Below are positions 10,866 through 23,600 of a DNA stretch of 64,000 nucleotides, piece after piece. How positions within the stretch are numbered: position 1 is the first letter of the stretch; each line of letters begins with the position of its first letter. Origin of the DNA: Argopecten irradians (lineage: Eukaryota; Mollusca; Bivalvia; Pectinida; Pectinidae); contig NC_091139.1 in NCBI RefSeq assembly GCF_041381155.1, forward strand, positions 7,192,383-7,256,382, in the 5' to 3' direction. A program made the translations under genes and the position numbers. The notes below the pieces were generated by a model. The model saw only the letters and a program-made list of their open reading frames with translations. It searched no databases and was not told the origin of the DNA.

Positions 10866-11460
10866 AACATAGACAAGTGACCTTTGATCATATCCCCATT
10901 ACCGCCTCTAGTTACCTGTACAGTAACACCAAGCCAAACCTGGACAAGTGACCTATGATTTTACTTAACTTTCCGCCCTTAATTACCCGTACAGTAGCAC
11001 CAAGACATACTTGGAAAAGTGACCTTTGATCTGACCCCCATTACCGCCTCTAATTATCTGTACAGTAACGCCAAGCCATACCTGGACCAGTGACCTTTTG
11101 ATCTTACCCCCATTGCCGCCTCTAGTTACCTTTACGGTAACACCAAGCCATACCTAGACATGTGACCTTTGATCTTACCCCCATTACCGCCTCTAATTAC
11201 CTGTACTGTAACACCAAGCCATACCTGGACATGTGACCTTTGATCTTACCCCCATTACCGCCTCTAATTACCTGTACAGTAACACCAAGCCATACCTGGA
11301 CCAGTGACCTTTGATCTTACCCCCATTGCCGCCTCTAGTTACCTTTACAGTAACACCAAGCCATACCTGGACAAGTGACCTTTGATCTTACTTTCCTTAA
11401 CACCTCTAATTATCTGGACAGTAACACCAAGCCATACAAAGACAAATGACCTTTGATCTA
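10866..11460. promoter_or_regulatory. 71-bp tandem array with TCF/LEF-type motifs, copy 3
   Basis: About eight units; seven contain CCTTTGATC. It lacks the deviant segment shared by the arrays of copies 1 and 2 and is one unit shorter, showing that unit number varies between gene copies. Confidence 0.6.
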
Positions 11461-11569
11461 TAATTACCGCCCGATTCACTTTGATCTTTAAACCGTTATG
11501 AAAATCTCCTCACATTTAGCGGTACTATTCAAGTAATTACGTTCCACATTAAATAGGGGAGGGACTAAA

Positions 11570-11712
11570 TTTCCAGCCAATGAAATTACTGGATGAATGC
11601 AGCCAATCAAAATTAAGAAGGGTCTATAAAAAGAACGGCTTTGAATTGAGAAATTACTCCTGCTCTGGAACCCATCAGCACTACTACCCTCTGATTGACC
11701 TCTACACTGACC
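11570..11712 (+). promoter_or_regulatory. Core promoter and 5'UTR of copy 3
   Basis: CCAAT boxes are followed by a TATA box at 11625-11631 and the ATG at 11713, as in the other copies. Confidence 0.7.
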
Positions 11713-12701
11713 ATGGCTGAGATGACCACTACCGATGTTGTGTACTACGCCCAGAAGCTCCAGAGTCTTCTGTTAGCTCACGACAAAGCTACCAAGCAGG
11801 TCAACTTCCTAGGTATGTATCAAGGGTCAGCTATATTTCATCGTTTATTATTGTTTTATTATTATTTTTATGTAAAAGTACATGTTTATCAAGAAACAAT
11901 TATCTTTTTTTGCACAGTCTTGTTCTGTTTGTCTTTCAGTTTAAAGGAACTCGACATCTAATTCATCATAACATTTTCACGGTTAATTTTGCTGTAACTG
12001 TTTAATTATGATATTAATTAAAAACAGTGATTAACTCGATGATGATTTTTACATAATATTTTACAGAAATTAGAATAAAAGTTTCCGCTGTCCTGTTTTA
12101 AGCCGAAGTTTCGATCCGAAAACCAAGCATAATACCTATTTCACAAGGTAAAGTATAAAAAAAAACAATAGTGTAGGAATTTTGAACAATCTTTTAAAAT
12201 TGGGAATGAACAACCTTTCTTGCTCACATTTTGTTTCTTCTTGAAATAGTCACAGATCGTAACAAAATCGTGTTACTTTTAATGTCGTTAATTCATTTTC
12301 CGTAATCAATATTTCTGTCATGATTGTCTGTGATAGGCCTATGTACAGCTTTGGTGTATTTTCTAATGAAATGTGTAATAAAATTTTATATCTTCATTCT
12401 AGATGACCATTTGATTCGTCTTGACCGCCAACTTTTCTTCTCTACACTGGACGGTGCCCACAGCCTTGGTCTTCACCTACTGACCCGTAAGTCCATCATC
12501 CAGGGTGTCCGGAGGATGTTTGACCAGTACAGATCCACCAAGCATCGACAGGTACAGGAGTTGTCTGCCCTTGTCCTCACTTCCCTGGGAGCCAGAGAAC
12601 CAGACTTGGAGACGCCAGCCACTTCCGGGAGGAGCACGGAAACTGATGAGCTAGCCAGGATGTCTACGGCCAACTACAGCGTCCTCTGGAGGGAGATGTG
12701 A
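11713..12701 (+). CDS. Small unrecognised two-exon protein, tandem copy 3
   Basis: Coding exons 11713-11812 and 12403-12701 give 132 residues, identical to copy 1 except around GAREPDLETP (GAGEPDLEIP in copy 1). The acceptor reads attctag instead of attccag. The intron is nearly identical to that of copy 1 and differs from copy 2. The downstream region is unlike copies 1 and 2: the 29-bp array is reduced to a few units. This makes it the outer, older end of the direct array. No family was recognised. Confidence 0.8.
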
Positions 12702-12732
12702 TACCACACCGAGTTATCTACCCTTAGTGCTT

Positions 12733-12870
12733 TGTACATTGTCACATTGTAATGTTGTATTTGTATAGTGTCACATTGTAATGTTGTATTTGTACATGTA
12801 TATTATCACATTGTAATGTTGTATTTGTATATGTATGTTGTCATATTGTAATGTTGTTTGTTATGTATAA
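12733..12870 (+). repeat. Short 29-bp array behind copy 3
   Basis: Only three or four degenerate units (cacattgtaatgttgtattt) are present, then unique sequence up to a diverged 3' end near 13030. Compared with the roughly 28 units behind copies 1 and 2, this shows how strongly the 3'UTR array has expanded or contracted. Confidence 0.65.
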
Positions 12871-13079
12871 TTGCTGCTTGTATTTTTAATATTGTTATCA
12901 AATGTTTGTTATTGTTGCATTGTAATGTTGTGTTTTTGTATATTTTCTGCCCTTGTCCTTACTTGTTTTACAAATTGTTTTTGTTTATATTCCTATGCAT
13001 CACCAGTGCTTCGTTCCTCAACTATAATTAAAATTCTGCATATAAAGATTTGTAGTCCTTGTTTTTGCTTCATGTAACA

Positions 13080-13640
13080 AAAGAGACTAAATTTCAAACG
13101 TCGGTTATTTCCCTTGTCGAGTTAACGGGATTCCTGATAATCGAGTCACGTCGCCAAAAATTGCAATAATGGATTATGATATAATTACCGAATAATATAG
13201 ATATGCTCCGAATTTCCACTATTGCCATTGGCTAAAACATTTTCACATGGCATCACAAAAACAGCGAGTTCCTCAGGGTGGCGTCATATGACCAAAGCTT
13301 TTACATTTGCAAAGGAAACTAATTATCTTATATAAAAATTAAGGATATTTGTTGTGCGTAACGTCAACAAAGGTCAATATTTGATTCATGGAAATATGCA
13401 TTTGAAATGAAGTAGAGAAAGTATACATACAGGCCATGAGAACGTGACCCCTAATGGGATGTTGTTAGACTCTCTCTGAAATTATATGGACACTACTCTA
13501 TCCATATGAGACAATAATACCATCGGTGTTAGGACATCATAGACATATATACGTTTTTTTAATAATCTTTTCAATTCATCGTTGGTTGGTTGGTTTGCAT
13601 ATACATATTGATCGTTGATGTCAAATCCCTGTGCTCGCTC
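13080..13640. other. Spacer between the tandem locus and the C1q gene
   Basis: No gene was seen. The first 50 bases (aaagagactaaatttcaaac, then a cggttatttccctt block) are the last recognisable part of the duplicated unit; the rest is unique AT-rich sequence. Confidence 0.5.
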
Positions 13641-13643
13641 CTT

Positions 13644-13652
13644 CTATATAAA
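13644..13652 (+). promoter_or_regulatory. TATA box of the C1q-domain gene
   Basis: The string tatataaag lies about 210 bp upstream of the ATG at 13859, in agreement with a TATA-driven promoter and a 5'UTR of about 180 bases. Confidence 0.45.
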
Positions 13653-13858
13653 GAGTGCCTTTGGTCTATACAATGACCCTACACAAAATTCTCTTACACA
13701 TGGTCCGTGGTACGGGATTTCGTAGAAGCATTGCCGGATATGACCACACACAAACAACTTCCTTCTCCAATGTCTGATATAAATGGCGTTTCTGACGTAC
13801 CGGTCGTCTTATCGTACATTTGTTGTACATTTCTACATCGGAAATCTGATTATCAACA

Positions 13859-15981
13859 ATGTCGGTCACAATATTTCTAGGTCTCCTTATTGTTTGTTGT
13901 CTTTCTACATGTCATGGGCAGATTACAAATAACATCCATAATAGTCTGGACCCTTCCGCTCGTTCGATATTATCTGATTTAATACACCGTATGGAAAAGC
14001 TTGAGCAGCAACATGAAGAGGACAGGGAAATGATTTCGAAACTTTCGAGAAAAGTAGCCGATCTCGAAACGCGCCTCTTTAAGGATACACAGCAAATAGC
14101 AGAAATGACCAATAACTTAAACAAACTGACACGAGACAATCAACTGCTACACGAATACATGGACAGGCTCAAGATAGCACTTCCTAGTGACCAGGGGTCA
14201 GTACACGGACCAAACGATCGTGCTGATAACTCTACAATACAGCGACCGACTCCAATAGGAAACCGTCTTCCCGGACTCTGGATAGATAAAAATCATACGG
14301 AAACAAGAAAGAGGACAGAGAAAAGACAGTCGTCAGGTAACATACATATATTCATTTTTACTATTTATTTTGATTTGTTTTCTTCCTGTTCTCCATTTGA
14401 TAACCAATATTTAATTAACAACATTAAAAACAAAACCCGATAATGTAATTTTTATAAGTAAGTAATTGCTTTAAAATATTTAATTTGTTCTTATGACTAA
14501 AAAACAATACTTTATCATGTACTGTATGCTTCCTCTCCATAACACCGTTACTGGTAAGTTTTTTTAGACTAGCTAGTTGACCTATTGCGATAGCCTTTTA
14601 TCCGGAAACGTATACCATCCCGTACTTAATCTCCATTGCATTTTGTCAAGGTCATTCGTTAACTCTTGTTCTAAATAACAGCAAATGACAAAATACATAA
14701 CATTAAACGTGCAGCACATTGGTACAATGAGTTTCCTAAAGTACATATTTTTTGAAATGATTTTCTCGACGTTGTAAACTACTTCTAAATAACCGAAAGA
14801 CATAGACCTTTTATTTACTTGTAGAATGCTTGATTACAGGGCTACAAAGTCTGTTCATTGGATTGTTGATTTTAACTTTAAATTAATTTTGTTCAAGGCC
14901 AAGATAAACTACATGTCTGTTGAATTTTAAAAATAAAAATTGACAAGGCGATAGAGAAGCCTTGAGGTTTGATAGTTTGTGTAAATCATACAAAACGAAA
15001 TGCGAATGGATGGGTTATCATTCATGGTCATAGGAATCAAAGAGGTAGGGGCTTTAACAATTTGTGTTGTTTCCGTTTGTCTTATCTTTTCCGGACTTTA
15101 TTTCCTACATACGTTTAGATTTTTTATGATCGTTGGTCGCCCGACCTTGCCCGGCTTCTGTTAAAGCAAATGAGCTTCATACTAAAAAGATCTGGGTCAT
15201 TTTATATTGTATTAGCTCATCTCATCCGAATGGTCAGGATGACCTATAGCCATCATACTTCGTCTGTCGTCTTTCACAGTAAACTTTTAAATTCAAACGT
15301 CTTCTTAGCAACCGAAAGGCATTCATATTGGGCGTCTAGCATGCTTGGATAAAGGGGTTACCAAGTTTGTTCATATGAATGACCTTTATATTCATTCAGG
15401 GTCACAAGGATCAAATGACACAATGTAGGCTACAATCTTGAATGACTAACCGTGTACTTCACTTCTAGTATCAGTTGTATTGCATTTATTGTCAGAAGAA
15501 CGTTAAAACTCAATGAGCCTTTGTTTTCTTATATTACCTAACTACCTGATGTCTGACCAATGAACCTCTACCTGTATTTTCAGGTGCCCCAAACACATCT
15601 GTTGCCTTCTACGTCGTTCTCGCTCACGAAATCACCAAGACGAGTCAGAATACTATTATTTTGTTTGAGAAGATAGTGACAAACATTGGTGGTCAGTATA
15701 ACCAGTACACGGGGGCGTTTACGGTCATCCAATCGGGAGTTTACGTTTTCCACTGGACTGTCAAAACTGACTTCAATTCCTGGGTCATCAGCGAGCTCGT
15801 ACGGAACGGGGAGGTTTTGGGAACTAATCTGAGCGAACATCCTAATTCCGGATCGGCCATGGCTATAGGTGAACTGGTGAGCGGAGATCGCGTGTGGGTT
15901 AGAATATCTTCTGAAGTTAATGGAGCAGAAATACAGCCAATATTTACCACATTCTCCGGATTTCTATTACGCTCCAACTAA
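13859..15981 (+). CDS. Secreted coiled-coil C1q-domain-containing protein
   Basis: Exons 13859-14336 and 15584-15981 (gt-ag, phase 1) give 291 residues. Residues 1-20 (MSVTIFLGLLIVCCLSTCHG) form a signal peptide. Residues about 30-108 are a heptad-rich coiled coil (MEKLEQQHEEDREMISKLSR and on), which probably trimerises. A polar linker follows, then a C1q/TNF-like domain from about residue 165 to the end. Family hallmarks are VAFYVVLAH at its start, TGAFTVIQSGVYVFHW, SGDRVWVRI and the terminal FSGFLLRSN. There are no collagen repeats, as is usual for bivalve C1qDC proteins. Such proteins are known as pattern-recognition lectins in haemolymph or as ligand-binding secreted proteins; which applies here is inference. 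The exon/domain split (tail in exon 1, C1q head in exon 2) is typical. Confidence 0.9.
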
Positions 15982-16043
15982 TCGTATGCATTTTTCATAA
16001 TGTCTATTCGGAAGACCCTTTAACGTGGTGGGTCTATTACCGG

Positions 16044-16049
16044 AATAAA
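16044..16049 (+). terminator. Poly(A) signal AATAAA of the C1q-domain gene
   Basis: AATAAA lies 63 bases behind the stop codon (cggaataaagcag). Confidence 0.5.
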
Positions 16050-16059
16050 GCAGAACACG

Positions 16060-17240
16060 TTGTAATCTTGATCAGAAACTAGAACGCCTCATGTCTAGGC
16101 AACAGACAATGTGTTTGTATGACCTTGACCACTATGCCATCACGTGCACGGATCCAGTGACAAAATGGTCACAATGATAATTAAGTCATATGGCCACTTT
16201 TTTGGTGCCCTTGATAGACACACGTATCAAAATGTTTTGTATTCACTAGGATCCATTTTATACTTTCTAAACAACAAAACCTGAATGATTCTTAGTTTCT
16301 TAACCATGTGATCGAAAGGGCACCAATTTTTATATGAACAAGTTTGTGTATCTGTAGGCCAGCTATCATGGCTGTGAACTGTGTTATTGTGCCAATATCA
16401 TTAGCGAAGGTTGCAATTGTCATAAAAATAAAAGTCCACAATAGAAATAATAGTATTATCCAAAAATAGCTATCACTTAACATCAGTTTATATAGTGTGG
16501 CCAAAAAACGTCAAATAAAGCATTACAGGAAATATTTGAAATTTATAATTACACGCGTTATTTTTATCAACTGATATACATATGTTGTCATTCATTCTAG
16601 TCTTCTTTATCACTGAATCCATCCTGAATGGAATTTTATGAGTCAGAAAATCGGTCAGTACTTCTTCAATGTTCAATACTTTCAACATATTTTACTTATT
16701 CAATATGACCTAAACATAGCAACCTTGGAATTAGAATTCGCTATTTCTCAAAAAGAATGCAATGCAAAGGATTTTTTGAACATTTCTCTTGTAAACACCA
16801 AGAAGTTAATTTATGCAAATTGTATTTTATTATCAATCGGGAAACAACATGACCTGCATGTGGCTACCATTAATATTTGTTACAATGAACCACTATTTCT
16901 CCAATAACTTAAAAGATTTCTCTTAATCTTTATATCCAGCCTCTGTTCCGTTCTAAATATTCATCTTGCATACAAGGGCGAACATGAAACCTAAATGGCA
17001 GACAGGCGGCCATCTTGGATTTTAATAATTGAAGTGCATTGGGAAGAGTTGCATTAATAGCCACCAAAAAGGAACCTCAATATGTAATAGAGAAAATCTT
17101 TTCATACTTTCAGAGAAATAGGATAACAAGAATTATTGAAGAATACACAGTCTATACATGTAGGAGACAGACCTTGGATGAAAGAAAACTTGAAACTAAA
17201 ACAATGATGATCTTAAAGCAAAAGTTATTATTAGCACCAT
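16060..17240. other. Intergenic region between the C1q gene and DSCC1
   Basis: No gene was recognised. Open frames are short, AT-rich and without splice context. The two flanking genes converge on this interval. Confidence 0.5.
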
Positions 17241-17243
17241 AAG

Positions 17244-17408
17244 AGGGTTTCCAGATCTCAAAATGACATGGGTAAAGAACAATTTACTGTCGATTAGTCC
17301 CCCCTCCCCCTTCTGTGACTGTAACGTAATATTTTTACGTGATTTTTGTGACATCATAATTACCGGAAGGTGCTTTACCCATGCCGCTTTTGGAATCTCG
17401 AAACCCTG
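17244..17408. mobile_element. Short MITE-like element
   Basis: The left end (agggtttccagatctcaaaa, then tgacatgggtaaag) is matched in reverse by the right end (ctttacccatgccgcttttg, then gaatctcgaaaccct). These are imperfect terminal inverted repeats of about 38 bp in a 165-bp element without coding capacity. The superfamily is not identified. Confidence 0.55.
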
Positions 17409-17467
17409 CATTGTCCTGTCATAGACAGTAGGTAAACATAAGCTTAACCAATTTTTTACTAATTGTT

Positions 17468-17473
17468 TTTATT
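17468..17473 (-). terminator. Poly(A) signal of DSCC1
   Basis: A minus-strand AATAAA lies about 140 bases behind the DSCC1 stop codon. Confidence 0.5.
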
Positions 17474-17612
17474 TTCTGGCATCAATTTTGTTTAACACAA
17501 GTCTAATTGTTTTACAATTGTTAGTCCCATAATGAGGATAATGTGCCAACAAAACTTTCTGCCATCAGATACAGAATATATACAAGTGCATTACAAGTCA
17601 CCAGAGTCCTCT

Positions 17613-20600
17613 TCACAAAATGTTTTTTCTGGAGTTAAACACTTTAATACCGTTCTGTAATGAAGAGCGAGCGTACTTGAGAAGTAACCCTCCTACATCT
17701 ACTTTTTCTGTTGTCAGGTCTCTGTAAAACAATAAATACTAATAATGATACAGTGTTAAATATCAACTACAGTCAAGCCTCTTTAATTCAAAATCTACAG
17801 GATCATGGAGACACTCTTGAATTATCCTGGCCATTATTCATGTCAAGCAGGTCGGTGATTTTTTTCCAAGATACTCTGGATTTCCTCCAACTCCTAAACC
17901 ATTAATTATAAGGGGGCTAAAGTCAAAACATTCTTCAATTAGCCTCACTGTACGTAAGATGGTTAAACTAAATAACTGAAAATGACATAGATCAATGTAT
18001 CTTATACCTATAAGAGTTATCTACCCTTTTCATTATGTATTGAGTGTCGTCAATATACAAGCAAATCATACTTACTCCAAACATAAATATTCACTAGGAA
18101 AAGATAGTACACACATATCTGATTTTAGTGTTTTAAGTGTTTATTGCTCATCAGAAGATATACAATTAAGATGTTGGGGATAAATTTAAATCAAAACAAA
18201 GTGATGGAAGTTTTTACATTTTGATAACTGTATATGTTACAACAAAAATACTTGCCGAATAAATGGTGATATTTCGTCCAAAGTCCACTTTTCTCTAGTC
18301 CTGAATAGTGCTTCAAATCTTTCCCCGACCTCCTCTGGGAGATTTTCAACAGGAAAATACCAAATGACTTGTGGCTTACTGCTCCGATCTATCAGTGCCA
18401 TACCCTATATATATATCATAATTAAATAACACCATATACAAACAAGTATTAGAACTTTTAAATAGAAATCTATTATCTCCACACTTCACTTATCTCAAAA
18501 TACGTTTTAAATTTACACTTGAAACTTTTAAGAACAGTATATAAAATCTGCATCATCGATCAACATTTTTTTTCCCTGAATAAATATTAAATGGAATTCT
18601 TTTCTGGTTCATCATTTACATCATCAATCATCATACCGGTAGTTACTACAGCTACTAAGTAGAACATCAGATAGCATTAAATCATTAAAGTTAACATAAG
18701 GAGTTTGAGGATTTTGTGTACTATACCTCTACTTGGTGTAGGTACGTCTTCATCCCAGTCGGTACACTCTGCTCCCAAACCGACAGGAACTCTTGTAGAT
18801 TAAACTGTCAAAAACAAAACAAAACGGTATTAATTATGCATACTTTTCTCCCAAACCGAGAGGAACTCTTGCAGATTAAACTGTCAAAAATCAAAACGGT
18901 GTTACTTATACAGACTTTTAACCAAAACTTCGGTATATTATACCGTCAAAAACAAGATGGTGTTAAATTACACAAATCGACCTTATTCATAGAGTTTATA
19001 TACCCCGCTATCAGCACATATTAACTGTAGATAAATATTAATGTTAATATTTCTAAGGAACAGTATATATAACAATATATGTACTAAATATATTTTGTTA
19101 AATAGGGGCTATAACTCTGTCAATGTTCCTGATAGCCTTTCCGGTGGATGCTCTTTTTACTGGTTTACATTTGTTGGCTATTATATGGTATCAATCAAAG
19201 AAGACAAATTTCTAACAGATATTATTTGTCAGCAGAGGAAGGCGTGCAATCTTGCTACAAAGTCTGAAGAAAATCTGTTAACATTTACAACAGATATTGA
19301 ATGGAAATACCAAACAAGCTGTTCGAGACCAGAAAAGGAACAGAACAGCAAAACTTTCCTTCAATAATTAGCTTAACCAACATAATATTAGTCCATTCTG
19401 CTTTATGAAATAAAACAAAAAGTGTATATGTTACATATAATTGAAATAAAATTCACAAAATTTCATACTTTCCCAGAATTCCGGAGACACAGCTCTGCAA
19501 AAAATCTGCAAATTTTGTCTTCATTTAAAGTGTAAAATGCAGTATCTGAAATAGGAAATAAAGCCAAACTGTTGGATAGGATCAAGACTTAGCAGTTATA
19601 TATATTATAAGACTTATTTATTATAGTTGATATGAAGGAAAGGGTATTCTACCCAATGACCGAGGGTTTTGCAACATTTTGTGATCCCAAGGGTAGAATA
19701 TCCCTATCCTTCATATCCACTTATGAAAGAGTATTTTTCTTTCATACCTCGACGTTTTATTGCAATTTTACATCTATAATATCCTGCCATTTTGAAATAA
19801 ATTCGATGAAATCCACGGCTGAAAGTCAATTTTTCATACATGAAAAATTACGTGATATTTTTTTTAACAAAAATTCTGTTGTTCGCATCTTTTATAGTAA
19901 AACCAGTCAAGTTTGTGAGAAAAATGTTAAAATTTTACCGAGGAAATAGAAATTTTGTTGATGCTGTGATGTCACAAAGCTTTATTACATGGGTAGCCAT
20001 GCAATACAGCCACAGGCGGCATGCGTGTATTGCCCTAGACCATGAAAGAATAATGAAAGAATACAACCTACTACACAACATCTTTACATAATGTACGAGT
20101 AGACTTGCTTTATAACATTAATATTTATGTCAAGGTCAATAGGTCATATAAGTCAATTGATGCAAAATATAAGTTCATAGATATCAGAAATAGGACTGGT
20201 ATGATATCATTCAAATCAGATTTTTTTTGTCAGACTGATAGATAAGTATGATGTTCAGACTAGTCAGGGTAAACTTACCTATTTCCATGTGCAAGTCATC
20301 ATCTTCAGTACTTGTAGGTGAGGATATTTTATCTGCGTAACAATTGATGACATGCTCTATCACAGGCCTGCAATATGAAAGTATTTTTTGTTTTTACTGC
20401 TGATCACCTAAAAACCAAATCCTGTGTCTGTAAACCCCAGTGAACTTTCTCATTATCATTCAGGTATATTTTTGTGGTGAGTTTTCTTCTCCTGAATGTA
20501 TCTGTTTAAAAACTAATCTTGCAAAATATCATAAAATCAGGTTACAATCCATTAGGCATTGAGTGATGACATCCTGTGTTATTTATAAAAAGTATTGTAG

Positions 20601-23600
20601 AGTTCAGTTACCTAGGGAACAGCTCTTCTAACGTCTGGCAGCAGTCGTCTAAGGGGAGACCACTCTTCAGCCAGTCGTTCTCCTCTGACAGTTGTATTAT
20701 ATGGTTTAGTACTTGGGTCAGGAAATCGAAATGTAACACCCGCCAGTGTCCTACAACAGTGAATCAGAGTGAGGCATCAATCAGATTGTAATCATACAGA
20801 CATTGCGAAAGTTGAAAAAAATTGATGGACATTCGGACCGACAAGGACTGTAAGTAAGCTGAACCGAACAAGATTTTGCCGGACCGAACATTAATGTGAA
20901 TTTTTTCAAGTAAACATAACTTCCTACTATTAGTATCCAGGCAGCTGTTTTCTTGATTATCTTATGCAGTTTACGTTTTTGCCAGGTTCAGTACCTGCAT
21001 AATACTTCAGAGACGCCATTTCTACCGACTTCCGGTACTCAATAATTGCCGGACAGTTGGTCCGGACCGGATTTTAAAATAAACAATCTGAGTCAAAGTA
21101 TACGGGACATGTCCGTCAGACCGGCAAATTTCTCCATGTCTGATCGTGGTAACTTTTTTTTTATTAAGAAAAAGATTTCAACAGGAACTACTGGCATCAT
21201 TTTTTTTTTAACTTCATTATTTTGTTTGAATAAGTATACCATTTAACATTTGCATACCTAGGGTAACCAAATGACTCAATACAACGATAGGTTTCATACT
21301 TACCTTCTAGGTTACAGGCCTGTAATTTCGTTAGAGCTACTCGGATCTCTGCTTCACTAGCTTGTACTAAATTCAGCAGATCTTGGAAGGTGTACTGACA
21401 AAAAGAGCAATCATATTAAAACTCAAATTTCTTTTAAATCAATGGTTTATAAAATCAACCTCTAACCACTATTTACATCATTCCAATACATGACTATCAT
21501 TTGAGGAAATTTGTTGTGTTTTAAATGCAGTTTGGTTTGATTTTCATTAGTATGTATTTTTTTTCCCAAATAAACTCCTGGAGTACAACTAAGCAAAAGT
21601 TATGTGATGGAGTGTAATTGACAAAAAAATCTCTGTTTATACAATTTACCAGCTAACAAAAGATTTCCACAGAAATGGATGTGTCACCTACATAGCAGTT
21701 TAAAACATCACAAAAAATAGTATCAAACCCATCCAAGATCTCATTGATGTAAAGCAATATACATATTTTTGGTTGAAATCTGATAATAAATACTAAAGTT
21801 ATCAGGTGGAAACCACGGATTTATTTATTTTAAAGACGATTTCAAATTCCTGTAACTCTTGCAAATATTGACGGATTTTAACCAGTATCGAACCAATCTG
21901 AGATCTCATTCATGTAAAGTAATATACCAAGTTTGGTTGAAATAAATACTTAAAGATGCTCCACTGCTGACAAACTGCATTTTTTCACTATCAAAAACAG
22001 GAGCAGACAATTTAGTATTTTTCTTCAGTTACAAAAGTTACTTTAATACTTTACACCATTACCACCATTGAAAAGTTTGAGCTTCTAATTTTAATTCAAG
22101 TTAAAAATATGAAAAATAATTGCATCCCGAAAAAATTCCGTAGCACTATATCCTACATGGAATGAAGTAATAATTGCGCATGCACCAAAGGCAAAATAAA
22201 TTATTTTATGTTATTTTTTTGTGTTAATTAGGCACATGTATACACGATTAAACACCAATTATTGTTCAAATAATAAATATCATTCATGCTCTGTCGGCGG
22301 TGGAGCATCTTTAAGTTATCACAAACCGTTTTCCAGCCGCCTGCGACATTGTGATAACTATGTGTTGCCCTTGCTAAAATGCAGGAGACACAAAAAATGA
22401 TGACTTACTTTCTCATCCATGTGTTCCTCATCTTCTTCACTCTCCTTACCATTGTACATGTTTCTCTCCAGTAACAACTTTAATTTCTTCACCTTTGGTT
22501 TACACGGCCGCAGCTCAAAATAATTGTGTAATACAGAAGTCACCTGAAGAAATATTACACAGGGAAATGAATAACATTCATTCCTCATGAAGAGACATTG
22601 ATATATTATCTAATAATTCCATAGATTTTACTCATAGCTGTACTATGATTCATCTGACAAAAAAATTATCTATCTGTAATTAAAGGCCTGTTACCAATTT
22701 ACCTGTGTGTAATTGACGACCTTTTACCTGTAATTGATGGACTGTTACCCATTTACCTGCATGTATTTGACAGCCTGTTACCCATATACCTGTGTGTAAT
22801 TAACGGCCTGTTACATATTAACCTGTGTTTAATTGAGGGCCTGTTACTAATTTACCTGCGTTTAATTGACAGCCTGTTACCTCGTTACCCATTTACCTGT
22901 GTTTAATTGACGGCCTGTTACCCATTAACCTGTGTTTAATTGACGGCCTGTTACCCATTTACCTATGTTTAATTGACGGCCTGTTACTAATTTACCTGCG
23001 TTTAATTGACGGCCTGTTACCCATTTACCTGTGTTTAATTGACGGCCTGTTACCAATTTACCTGTGTATAATTGATGACCTATTACCAATTTACCTGTGT
23101 GTAATTGACAGCCTGTTACCAGTTTACATGTGTGTAATTGACAACCTGTTACCCATTTACCTGTGTGTAATTGATGACCTATTACCTATTTACCTGTGTG
23201 TATTTGACAGCCTGTTACACATGTTACACATTACCTGCGTGTAATAAACGGCCTGTTACCCATTTACCTGTGTATAATGACGATCTGTCACCCATTCACC
23301 TGTTTGTAATTTGACATCCTGTTCACCATTTAATTACCTGTCTGTACTTGACGATCTGTCCCATTTCTGTCTGTACTTGACGATCTGTTACCATTTACCA
23401 GTCTGTAATTGACAACCTGTTCCCCATCATTTACCTGTCTGTAATTGACGATCTGTTCCCCTTTGTCTGGGAGATCCTTACTCCATACCATCTCGGGTAG
23501 TAGCAGCATACAGTTGGAAATCTCCGCCTCCTTGATATCATATGTCTTATTGCTGGTACACAGTACAGCACCTTCAGTTTTCTCGCCTCGAATCACAACT

